DNA from: Akkermansia sp.
Lineage (GTDB): Bacteria; Verrucomicrobiota; Verrucomicrobiia; Verrucomicrobiales; Akkermansiaceae
DNA: 60,918 nt
Direction of reading: 5' to 3'
Assembly: GCA_024405435.1 (NCBI GenBank)
Contig: JAKSOU010000005.1
Coordinates: 1-60,918 of the forward strand
The position numbers were made by a program, and so were the translations under genes. The notes under the pieces are model-generated. The model was not told the DNA's origin. It saw only the letters and a list, made by a program, of their open reading frames with translations, and did no database searches. Positions 39,368-47,238 of the stretch are shown here, piece after piece (the first letter of the stretch is position 1; every line of letters starts with the position of its first letter).

Positions 39368-39395
39368 ATTGTACCACTTTCCCCGCCCGCCGCAA
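39368..39395 (-). promoter_or_regulatory. Promoter of giant autotransporter gene
   Basis: On the minus strand there is TTGCGG (39390-39395), a 16-base spacer and TACAAT (39368-39373). Transcription would start near 39361, giving a leader of about 66 bases. That leader contains a GCGGGG/CCCCGC hairpin (39331-39354) and an A/C-rich stretch before the ATG. Confidence 0.6.
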
Positions 39396-39423
39396 GACAA
39401 AAAACAAGAAAAGTACAAGACCG

Positions 39424-39600
39424 CCGACGGCCCCGTACAGGGCGCGCCGCTCGCGGCGCGGTAAGGCGGGTTAGCCAGAAGCGGAGCTTCTGCCCGAAGG
39501 GTGAAGGCGCCCGACGGCCCCGTTAGGGCGCGCTGCGCAGCAGTGCGGTAAGGGCGATTGGACAAACCGCGAAGCGTGTTTGCCCCGCAGGGGTAAGGAG
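39424..39600. repeat. 87-bp direct tandem repeat, two units
   Basis: Unit 1 begins at 39424 and unit 2 at 39511, both with CCGACGGCCCCGT, then AGGGCGCGC, a GC-rich hairpin, GCGGTAAGG, a second hairpin (CAGAAGC-GGA-GCTTCTG in unit 1, AAACCGCGAAGCGTGTTT in unit 2) and CCCGAAGGGTGAAGG or CCCGCAGGGGTAAGG. The units are diverged but collinear. They lie upstream of the autotransporter promoter and code for nothing recognisable. Confidence 0.7.
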
Positions 39601-39721
39601 CCGAGAGGCGGCTCCGAATCAAGGCGCGGGGGGGCGCGCCCGAAGCAATGTACAAAGTGGAAAGTTCGCGCGCGCGTTATGCGGGGGGGGCTGGCCGCGC
39701 CCGCAGGCGCGGGGTTTGGGC

Positions 39722-40170
39722 GTGATTGGAGGCAGCGAGCCTATGAGAGATGCGACCCTTGGTGCAACCCACTCCGCCATTCGGCGGCGTTACCGTGGAT
39801 TGTCGCGCACGCGGGGATGTCCCACGGGTTTTCACCCGAGGCTCGCTGCAAGGTAGCACCCCGCATGCGCGGGGTGCATGGGAAAGCAAGCGGTGATGGT
39901 ATCAGCGAACGGTGAGAGCATGCATAACTCTCCCACGCCCCAAACCAACGCACGATGTCCTACTGTCCTACTACGCCTGTTGCCTTTAATTACGCACGCA
40001 CACCATCAACGCATGCACCCCGCCTTGCGCGGGGTGCTTCCCTGCATTAAACCCACGGTGAAAACCGTGGGGGTGACCACCCCCGCATACCCACCACGGA
40101 ACGCCGCCGAATGGCGGTGTGGATTCACGCCAACGCATGCACCTCTCATATGCCCGCTGCCTCCAATGAC
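39722..40170. repeat. 449-bp inverted-repeat element (MITE-like) between the giant genes
   Basis: The left end (GTGATTGGAGGCAGCG, 39722) is matched in inverted form by the right end (CTGCCTCCAATGAC, to 40170). The similarity continues inward through TATGAGAGRTGC, a CCGCCATTCGGCGG-like hairpin, a GGTTTTCACC hairpin and a GCACCCCGC/GCGGGGTGC hairpin, so the imperfect arms reach about 39905 on the left and 40008 on the right, leaving about 100 unique bases in the centre. No coding sequence is present. It lies between the terminator of the PEP-CTERM gene and the autotransporter upstream region, and fills most of the gene-free stretch 39296-40274. Confidence 0.8.
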
Positions 40171-40175
40171 ATAAG

Positions 40176-40208
40176 AAGGCCCGTCTGGCAGCATGCCAGA
40201 CGGGCCTT
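40176..40208 (-). terminator. Strong hairpin terminator after PEP-CTERM gene
   Basis: A perfect 15-bp stem, AAGGCCCGTCTGGCA (40176-40190) and TGCCAGACGGGCCTT (40194-40208), with loop GCA. Read on the minus strand it is followed by TTCTTAT, consistent with intrinsic termination about 65 bases beyond the PEP-CTERM stop. Confidence 0.85.
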
Positions 40209-40242
40209 GGTAATCTTCGCGGCGTAGCCGCCTAACTTATGA

Positions 40243-40270
40243 TTTGTACATTGTACTTTGTACTTTGTAC
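40243..40270. repeat. Four tandem TTTGTAC heptamers at the PEP-CTERM gene end
   Basis: TTTGTAC, ATTGTAC, TTTGTAC, TTTGTAC run without gaps and end 4 bases from the stop codon of the PEP-CTERM gene (40275). Confidence 0.8.
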
Positions 40271-40274
40271 ATCA

Positions 40275-43200
40275 TCAGTGCTTGCGGCGGCGTGCGGCCA
40301 GCGCCATGAGCGCCAGCAAGCTGAGCGTGCCCGTGGTGGGTTCCGGCGTGTTGCTGAACTTCTTCAGGCCGAAGCCGTCGGTCTCGCTGAACACGATGTT
40401 GAAGTCGCCCTCCAGATTGTGTCCGCCATCGGCGGCGGTGCGGGAGAACACGCTGTCGTACCAGGCGTCGTCGCCGGTCGGGCCCTCGTAGACAAGCTCA
40501 CGGCCTTCCGCGGCATTGATCAGCCAGAAGAACTCGCCGATTGCCAGGTCGTCCAGCGCTTGGAGCGTGGTGCCGTCCAGCGCGATGTTCTGGCCCATGG
40601 TGAGCGTGCTGCCCACGTGCAGGGCCTTCTGCGCGCCATCGACGAGCAGGGCGGAGTCGTTGGCCATCTCCAGGTTGGCGAGCAGCGTGCCGTTGCCGGC
40701 AGCCAGCTCTTCCGTGATGGTGACCGTGGCTTCCTGGCCCGACTCGTGGTCGAGAATCTCCACGATGCCTTCCTGGCCGACGGTGATGTTCTTCACCGAC
40801 ACAGCGTCACCCAGGCCGTCGAGCGTGAGTGTGGCGTCCTGCACGTTGACAATCTTGTCAACGTTCAGCCAGTTGGAGACGGTGGCATCTTCACCGGTGG
40901 TCTTCACGATGCTATGGGCGGACACCTCCATGTCGCGGTTGTCCAGGTCGTAGGCTTTGGTATCCCCGTCGTTGTAGACGCCGACGCTTCCGCCCTCGGC
41001 AGACTGGAACTCAACGCCGCCGTCGCTCATTTCAAGCATATCGCCGAAGTAAGCCGTGGCGCCTCCTTCAATGCCGATTTCAGCGACATCCAGAGCATCG
41101 CCGGTCACGGTGGCCTCACCGGTCACGGTGATGGCAAGGTCCGTGAACTGGTCAACATCCAGCGTGCCGCCCGCCACCTCGACGCTGGTGGCGGTTCCCC
41201 CGTCAATCTCGGAGGTGCTCACCGTACCGGTGTTCACGTGGTAGGTGTACTCGTCGGTCACGCCGCCGTCATCCGCCAGCGCCCGTCCATCGCTGGACAT
41301 GGTATAGCCGGTTCCATCCTGGGTCACCGTAATCTCGTCGGCATTGACACTGCCACCATTCACGATGGTGATGTAGCTGTCGGAGGTGCCGGCGTAGCCG
41401 TTGCCATCGACGGAGAAGTTCCCCTCCTTGTCGAAGTAGCCGAACTCGCCGGCAGTCACATGGAAGCCGGAGACCTCAAAGCCTTCATTGAATATCACCT
41501 CGCCGGAGTTGGTGATGGCCTGGGTGAGGCCGCTCAGGGCATTGAACTCTATCGTGCCGGCGTTGGTGACGGTCGAGGTGGTCAGCTGTCCCAAGAACGT
41601 TGCGGAGGCGTTGGCCTTCACCTCGACGGAGGTGACGCTGACTTCCTCGTGGAACACCGCATCGAACTCCGAGCCGTTGCCCACAACCAGGTTGAGCGCA
41701 CCCGCGCCCTGCTTGGCGATGCTGGCGTTCACGGTCGAGGCATCGCCGGTGAACACCACACGGCGCATACCGTTGGCATCCGCCACAAAGGCGCCTTCCC
41801 ACTTGGAGATGTCTCCCTGGAACTCGATGGCCTGAGACTGGGCGGCGGTGCCGCCGGATGTCTTGAACGTGCCGTCGCCCTTCACATCGCCGGAGATAAC
41901 CATCGTGTAGGTGGAGGAAGCGAAGGAGGTCAGGTTCCAGGCGGCATGCTCACCATCGTCCGTCAGGATGATGTTGGCGGTGACAGCCGGCACAAAGGTG
42001 CTGGCCCACGCGCGGTCATAGCCCGTGAAGTTGGAGAACTCAACCCAGGAGTCGCCTTGGGCCAGGCCGTTGATCCAGGCGGAGTTGCCGTCCGCCTTCG
42101 TCAGGTTGGAGAGGCTCACAACACCCGCCCAGTCCTGACCCAGCGTGGTGCCGGTGCCCAGGGCGGCCGTGCTGCCCAGGTCGTAGGTGCCCTTACCGAC
42201 GAGGGTGACACCCTCCATGGCGCCGGTCACGGTCTTGTCCTCCTGGATGTTCACGATGCCGGCGCCTTCGCCGTAAACCAGCTCGCCGTCCATGTCATCG
42301 TCCACCTGCAGGGTGCCGCCATCCTTCACATAGATGAAGGAGAGGGGAGTTTCGTGGGGGATTTCCGCGCTCTTGGCCTGCGTGAGCGTTTCCTCGCCGG
42401 AGTTGATGTAGAAGCCGGCGTAGTTGGTGCCATCCACCGTGGTGGCGCCGTCGGTCAGCGTCAGCTCGCTGCCGCCGCGCAGGAACGTGGCGGAATCGCT
42501 GTCCAGCTCGGCGCCCTCGGTGATGTCCACCACCTGGACGGTGCCGGTTTCATGGGCGAAGCCGTTGCCGGTAACCGTGCCGCCCTCATAGCCGGTGATC
42601 TCGACATCGCCGTACAGGGAGTCGATGTCGTATTTGCCGGTCATGGTGATCTTGCCGGTCTGCAGGTTGATGGTGTCGGCCAGGATGGCGGTGCCCACGC
42701 TGGTGATGGTGGTCTCGCCCTCGTTGGTCTTGGTGTAGCTGCCGATGGTGCCGCCGTTCTCAACGGTGATGGCTGCAGTGGAGCCCGAGGTGCCGAAGCT
42801 GATGGAGCCGTCGGTGCCGACGGTCACGCTGTCGGCCGCGGCATTGAGGGACACGGCGTGCTCGCCGGTCACCACGTCAACGTCGGTCAGCGTGTTGGCG
42901 ATGGTGATGTCGGCGGTGGCGGTCATGGTGACGTTGCTGATGGCGGCGTTGGCGTTGTTGGCGGTGTAGTTCACCTCGGCGTTCTGGGCCTTGATGGAGC
43001 CGCCGCCGTTCTTGCCGGTGAAGGACACGCCCTTGCCTTCGATGGCGTAGGTGGCGTCTTCCTCCAGCAGCACGCCCACGGCGCTGGTGGCCATCCACAT
43101 GCCGTCCGCGACGGTGACTTCGCCGCCGTCGTGGATGTGCAGCGTGCCGGTGGCCTTGCTGCCGTTGCTCAGGTCAACCTCGTGGCCCACGTTCAGCGTG

Positions 43201-45533
43201 CCGTAGACATCGGCCACGCCGTTGGTCAGGGTCAGGTTGTTGGAGAGGTTCAGCTCGCCTTCCGCGGCCACCTTGAGGTTGGCCCCGGCGCCGTTGAGCT
43301 GGATCTTCTGGGCGGCCACGGCGGTGCCCACCTCCAGGGACGAGCCCGCGCCGATGACGATGTCGCGGCCGGGCGTGAGGCTGACGTCAGCCCCGCCGGT
43401 GATGATGAGCTTGTTGCCACTCCAGCCGGAGACGCTGCTGATGGTGGTGGCCTCCGTTGCGTTCACCGTGCCTTCGGCGCCGGTGAGGGACAGGGCGATG
43501 GACGCGTCCTCCATGTCCGCATCAATGGCGGTGCCGTTGGCCAGCACCACGGAGGAGATTTCCTCTCCCTGGCCCTGGGCCAGGTCCCAGGCGGACGTGT
43601 AGCTCACGCGCTCGGTGTTGTTCACGTACAGCGTGGTGTAGTCCACCGCGCCGCTCAGCTCAAACGCGCCCTGCTCGTTGAGGGTGCCGGAATCCGCACC
43701 GTAGGTGAAGGTGACGCCTTCCACCTGCGTGAGGGTGGCGCCGTCGGTGATGTTCACCACCTGCACCACGCCGCTGGCCTCTTTGAAGCCGCTGCCCTCG
43801 CCGATGCCGTCGCCGCCGATGTAGCGGGGCTCGGAGGAGGAGGAGAGGGAATTGATATCATACGCGCCCGCGAGGGACAGCGTGCCCGCCTCCAGCTCGA
43901 TGACGTTGCCGATGACGTTCGTGCTGCCGCTCACCGAGGTGGTGCCGCCGGCAACCGTCAGCGAACCCGTGGTGGCAATGTTGAGGCCCGCGATGGTGGT
44001 GTCGGCCTTGATGGCAACCGTGCCTTCGTTGATGTTCAGCGTGCCGGGAAGCGTGGAAGCCTCCTCGATGGTCATGATGCCCTCGCCGGTCTTCGTCACG
44101 GCGGCGGTGCTGGTGCCGTTGCGCGTGAACTTGCCCACGGAGAGCTCGCCCTTGCCCACGTTGATGGACACGGCGTTGCGCAGGTCGATGACCGCGATGC
44201 TGTTCTCCACGCCGTCAACGGTGATGTTGCAGCCGTAGGTGTTGAAGCCCTTGCCGCCGTCCTTCACGGTGATGTCGGAGTAGCCGTGCATCGTGATGTT
44301 GGTGGTCATCGTCACGCTGTTGGTGGAGTTCTGCTCCAGCGCCAGCGTGGCATGGGCGTCTTCCCGGCCCTGCATGACGATTTCCTTGGTGGCGCCGTTG
44401 TTGTAGCCGAAGGCATCGTGGCTGCCGATCACCTTGAAGGTGCCGCCTTCGCCGATGGTCAGCGTATTGGCGACAACGCCGCTGCCGCTCGCGTGCTGGG
44501 TGGTCACCGTACCGTCGGCAACCGTCAGCTCGGAAAGGGTGACGTTGGAACCCAGGTTCAGCGTGCCGCCGTCCGTCACGCCCAGCTCGCCGGTGTAGCT
44601 GTTCAAGCCGTTCACCGTGGCGGTGCCGGCCTTACCCACGGTCAGGTCGCCCGCGCCGGAAAGGGAGGTGATGGTGGCCGTGCCCCCGCCCACAACGGTC
44701 AGGCTCGCGCCGTCCGCAATGTTGGCCTTGGCCGCGGACAGGGAACCGCCGTCTTCGATTTCAAAGGTGTAGGCAGCACCTTCCACGGACATCTTGCCGG
44801 CAGAAACCGCGCTGTTCACCACCACGGTATCGAAACCGTCGGCTGTGAACTTGACGTTGCCGTCAGCTGCAAACGCCGGGTCAAAGTTACCCGCCTCCCA
44901 AGTGTTGTTGCCATCGGTGCCAGTCCACACGCTGGTGGGAACAACGACCTTGTTGTCGTCCAGCTGCGTGAGGGTGATGTTGGTCATCTGCTGCTTGCCG
45001 CCGTTGGTCCAGATGTGGGCCTTGGAGCCGGAAACCAGCGCGGTGTCCGTCAGGCTGGAGACCTTGTAGGTGCCGGTCTGGCCGTTGGCAGTGACGGTGA
45101 AGGTGCCGGTGCCGAGGGAAGCGCCATCCTCGTCCACGTCGCGCACAAACTGGAAAGTCACGGCCTGAGCCGTGTTCAGCGTGTACGCATCGGTCAGCGT
45201 GACGACCGGGGAGTCGGTGCCGTTGTAACCCAGGAGGAGGTTCGTGCCGTTTATGCCCAAATCCCAGCCGGCGCTAGCCACGCTGGTGTTGGTGCTGATG
45301 GCGAAGAAGTTTGCGGCACCGCTGTTCGTCACCTTCAGGTCGAAGGTAAGCAGCCAGGAGTTGAGGGTGGTGTCACCACCGGTCCAAGACATGTTGACGT
45401 TGCCGCTCGTCTTCTCGGTCGGGTTCACGGTCAGAGCCTTGGACTCTGCGAACGTCTGCGGCATGGCCATGCCGACCGCAGTGATGGCAGCGATGAGGGC
45501 CGCGCGGAGAGTAGCATTGAGATGTAATTTCAT
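40275..45533 (-). CDS. Giant PEP-CTERM surface protein, 1752 residues
   Basis: The signal peptide (MKLHLNATLRAALIAAITAVGMAMPQTFA) resembles that of the neighbouring autotransporter. An N-terminal lectin-like beta domain of about 170 residues is followed by a long beta-helical region of Thr/Gly/Val/Asp repeats (GTLNINEGTVAIKADTTIAG type). The C-terminus is a PEP-CTERM sorting signal: NTPEPTTG, a hydrophobic helix LSLLALMALAA and RRRKH. It lacks a beta-barrel, so it should be processed by an exosortase-like enzyme rather than self-secreted; that enzyme is not in this window. Residues ~1128-1315 match a block of the autotransporter, and a ~100-residue module occurs twice. The start at 45533 lies about 88 bases after the predicted transcription start. 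Confidence 0.92.
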   Translation of the reverse strand: MKLHLNATLRAALIAAITAVGMAMPQTFAESKALTVNPTEKTSGNVNMSWTGGDTTLNSWLLTFDLKVTNSGAANFFAISTNTSVASAGWDLGINGTNLLLGYNGTDSPVVTLTDAYTLNTAQAVTFQFVRDVDEDGASLGTGTFTVTANGQTGTYKVSSLTDTALVSGSKAHIWTNGGKQQMTNITLTQLDDNKVVVPTSVWTGTDGNNTWEAGNFDPAFAADGNVKFTADGFDTVVVNSAVSAGKMSVEGAAYTFEIEDGGSLSAAKANIADGASLTVVGGGTATITSLSGAGDLTVGKAGTATVNGLNSYTGELGVTDGGTLNLGSNVTLSELTVADGTVTTQHASGSGVVANTLTIGEGGTFKVIGSHDAFGYNNGATKEIVMQGREDAHATLALEQNSTNSVTMTTNITMHGYSDITVKDGGKGFNTYGCNITVDGVENSIAVIDLRNAVSINVGKGELSVGKFTRNGTSTAAVTKTGEGIMTIEEASTLPGTLNINEGTVAIKADTTIAGLNIATTGSLTVAGGTTSVSGSTNVIGNVIELEAGTLSLAGAYDINSLSSSSEPRYIGGDGIGEGSGFKEASGVVQVVNITDGATLTQVEGVTFTYGADSGTLNEQGAFELSGAVDYTTLYVNNTERVSYTSAWDLAQGQGEEISSVVLANGTAIDADMEDASIALSLTGAEGTVNATEATTISSVSGWSGNKLIITGGADVSLTPGRDIVIGAGSSLEVGTAVAAQKIQLNGAGANLKVAAEGELNLSNNLTLTNGVADVYGTLNVGHEVDLSNGSKATGTLHIHDGGEVTVADGMWMATSAVGVLLEEDATYAIEGKGVSFTGKNGGGSIKAQNAEVNYTANNANAAISNVTMTATADITIANTLTDVDVVTGEHAVSLNAAADSVTVGTDGSISFGTSGSTAAITVENGGTIGSYTKTNEGETTITSVGTAILADTINLQTGKITMTGKYDIDSLYGDVEITGYEGGTVTGNGFAHETGTVQVVDITEGAELDSDSATFLRGGSELTLTDGATTVDGTNYAGFYINSGEETLTQAKSAEIPHETPLSFIYVKDGGTLQVDDDMDGELVYGEGAGIVNIQEDKTVTGAMEGVTLVGKGTYDLGSTAALGTGTTLGQDWAGVVSLSNLTKADGNSAWINGLAQGDSWVEFSNFTGYDRAWASTFVPAVTANIILTDDGEHAAWNLTSFASSTYTMVISGDVKGDGTFKTSGGTAAQSQAIEFQGDISKWEGAFVADANGMRRVVFTGDASTVNASIAKQGAGALNLVVGNGSEFDAVFHEEVSVTSVEVKANASATFLGQLTTSTVTNAGTIEFNALSGLTQAITNSGEVIFNEGFEVSGFHVTAGEFGYFDKEGNFSVDGNGYAGTSDSYITIVNGGSVNADEITVTQDGTGYTMSSDGRALADDGGVTDEYTYHVNTGTVSTSEIDGGTATSVEVAGGTLDVDQFTDLAITVTGEATVTGDALDVAEIGIEGGATAYFGDMLEMSDGGVEFQSAEGGSVGVYNDGDTKAYDLDNRDMEVSAHSIVKTTGEDATVSNWLNVDKIVNVQDATLTLDGLGDAVSVKNITVGQEGIVEILDHESGQEATVTITEELAAGNGTLLANLEMANDSALLVDGAQKALHVGSTLTMGQNIALDGTTLQALDDLAIGEFFWLINAAEGRELVYEGPTGDDAWYDSVFSRTAADGGHNLEGDFNIVFSETDGFGLKKFSNTPEPTTGTLSLLALMALAARRRKH

Positions 45534-45628
45534 GTCTACTTGATGATGTTGTTGTTCTTATTCTTGTTTTGTTTTCGTATGGAACGAAAGGCTGACGGGT
45601 GTACACGGGCACACCCCTACATGCGTGT

Positions 45629-45656
45629 ATGATACACCCACTCCCGTGAAAGGCAA
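45629..45656 (-). promoter_or_regulatory. Promoter of PEP-CTERM gene with structured leader
   Basis: On the minus strand there is TTGCCT (45651-45656), a 16-base spacer and TATCAT (45629-45634). The leader of about 88 bases has a GGGTGT/ACACCC hairpin (45597-45616) followed by an A-rich, nearly G-free stretch up to the ATG at 45533. Confidence 0.6.
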
Positions 45657-45770
45657 GCCAAATTTATGCAAAACGGCAAAAAACGAAGGATTTGCAGAAA
45701 TCGGGAGAAATTCAAGGAAAACGGCTCATTTGAAGCGCGGAGGGATGGACATGTGCCGGAGAAAGGCGAA

Positions 45771-45792
45771 CGCCCCGCCGCATGGCGGGGCG
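45771..45792 (+). repeat. Fragment of the hairpin-rich repeat family
   Basis: CGCCCCGCC-GCAT-GGCGGGGCG followed by GATTAGGGAACTC resembles, in inverse orientation, the hairpin of the copy at 60.9 kb. In the gene-free stretch 45534-45878 I see otherwise only the two promoters. Confidence 0.5.
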
Positions 45793-45841
45793 GATTAGGG
45801 AACTCTCCCGGCCCAAATCCCGAGTCAGCGGGCAAATCGGC

Positions 45842-45870
45842 TTGCGAAGCATCATGCGTGGCGTTACAAT
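45842..45870 (+). promoter_or_regulatory. Leaderless-type promoter of rsmA-men operon
   Basis: TTGCGA (45842-45847), a 17-base spacer and TACAAT (45865-45870) lie 8 bases before the ATG at 45879. This rules out the longer upstream reading that begins at 45666. Confidence 0.7.
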
Positions 45871-45878
45871 GTGTGCGG

Positions 45879-47222
45879 ATGAACGCTACGCAGATTCACG
45901 AGGTCCTGGAGCGCGCGGGGGTGGCCCCCAGCAAGTCGCTGGGCCAGAATTTCCTGGTGGATGAGAACATCGCCAAATGGATAGTGGCCCAGCTGGAGAT
46001 TGGGCCGCAGGATTGCGTGGTGGAGGTGGGCCCCGGCACAGGCGCGCTCACGGAACACATCGCCCCGCTCTGCCGCAAGCTCATCCTGGTGGAGTTCGAT
46101 GCCCGCCTGGCCGCCTACCAGAAGGAGAGATGGGCAAACGACGCCCACGTGGAGGTGCACCACGCGGACGGCGCGAGCTGGAACCCCCTGCCCCTTTTCG
46201 CGGAGCAGCCGGTGAAGTTCATGGGCAACCTGCCGTATTCCGCGGGCGGCGCCATCCTGGCGAACTTCCTGACCTCGCCCTGCGCGGTGGAGCGCGCGGT
46301 GGTGATGCTGCAGAAGGAGTTCATCGACCGCATCCTGGCGCAGCCGGGAGACGACGCATACGGTCTGCTTTCGCTGCGTATCCAGATGGATTGGGTGCCG
46401 CGGGCGCTGAAGACGGTTCCGCCGGAGGCGTTTTCGCCGCGTCCGAAGATCGATTCCACGGTGATGCTGCTCACGCCGCGCCCGGCGGACGAGCTGCCGC
46501 CGTACGACCACCGCCTGATGGACGAGCTGATGCGCCGCTGCTTCTCCCAGCGCCGCAAGCAGATGCACAAGCAGCTGCCGGATTCCCCCGCCTGGGCGGA
46601 CGTGGCCGCACGCCTCGGCATCTCCCCCACCGCCCGCCCGGAGGAGCTGGGCCTGCGCCAGTGGGTGCAGCTCACCAACGCCTACGACCCCCACCCGCTC
46701 CACGACACCCCGCAGCGCGACGACGAGATGTTCGACGTGGTGGACGGGGACGACAACGTGCTGCGCCAGGCCACGCGCCGGGAGGTGCACGACCGGGGGC
46801 TCATCCACCGCGCCGTGCATGTGCTGGTGTTCAACAAGAAGCACGACTGCCTGCTGCAAAAGCGCTCCCGCCTGAAGGACCGCCAGCCCGGCGTGTGGGA
46901 TTCCTCCGCCGCCGGCCACCTGGACGCCGGGGAGGACTACGAGACCGCCGCCCGCCGCGAGCTGGAGGAGGAGCTGGGCATCACGGACGCCCGCCTGGTG
47001 GAGGTCGGCACCCTGCCGCCCACCGAGGGCACCGGCATGGAGCACGTGCGCCTCTACGCCGCGCTGTACAGCGGCCGCATCACCTTCCCCGCCGCGGAAA
47101 TCGAGGGCGTGCTGTCGTTCCCCGCGCGGCTCATCGACGCGTGGCTGGAGCGCCGCCCGCAGGATTTCGCCGCCAGCTTCGCCCTCTGCTGGAAAAAGGT
47201 CCGCCCCATGATAGACGCCTAA
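45879..47222 (+). CDS. rsmA: RsmA (KsgA) 16S rRNA dimethyltransferase fused to a Nudix hydrolase domain
   Basis: This 447-residue protein has two domains. Residues 1-270 are RsmA, which dimethylates two adenines near the 3' end of 16S rRNA during 30S assembly: KSLGQNFLVDENIA, the SAM site VVEVGPGTGALTEHI, and the catalytic MGNLPYSAGG (Asn117-Tyr120), ending with SQRRKQMHKQL. From about 285 follows a Nudix domain of the Idi/YfcD-like type: FDVVDGDDNVL, HRAVHVLVFN, LLQKRS, GVWDSSAAGHLDAGE and the complete Nudix box at 346-368 (GHLDAGE, then RELEEELGI). Normal RsmA is 260-290 residues. I see no stop or frameshift between the halves, so the fusion appears real. The Nudix substrate is unknown. It heads the men genes, 16 bases before the thioesterase. 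Confidence 0.92.
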   Translation: MNATQIHEVLERAGVAPSKSLGQNFLVDENIAKWIVAQLEIGPQDCVVEVGPGTGALTEHIAPLCRKLILVEFDARLAAYQKERWANDAHVEVHHADGASWNPLPLFAEQPVKFMGNLPYSAGGAILANFLTSPCAVERAVVMLQKEFIDRILAQPGDDAYGLLSLRIQMDWVPRALKTVPPEAFSPRPKIDSTVMLLTPRPADELPPYDHRLMDELMRRCFSQRRKQMHKQLPDSPAWADVAARLGISPTARPEELGLRQWVQLTNAYDPHPLHDTPQRDDEMFDVVDGDDNVLRQATRREVHDRGLIHRAVHVLVFNKKHDCLLQKRSRLKDRQPGVWDSSAAGHLDAGEDYETAARRELEEELGITDARLVEVGTLPPTEGTGMEHVRLYAALYSGRITFPAAEIEGVLSFPARLIDAWLERRPQDFAASFALCWKKVRPMIDA

Positions 47223-47238
47223 CCCCGATACAAAAGAC

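Noticed and set aside
39600..39720. A small gene in the GC-rich stretch before the inverted-repeat element
   Set aside because: Short open frames here are low-complexity, have no promoter or start context, and are consistent with repeat remnants.
39722..40170. CRISPR array
   Set aside because: The hairpin units are not evenly spaced, differ in sequence and lack uniform repeats with unique spacers; no cas genes are near.
40239..45527. A 1762-residue open frame on the plus strand opposite the PEP-CTERM gene
   Set aside because: Same cause; its composition mirrors the antisense of Thr/Val/Gly repeats and the minus strand has a signal peptide and sorting tail.
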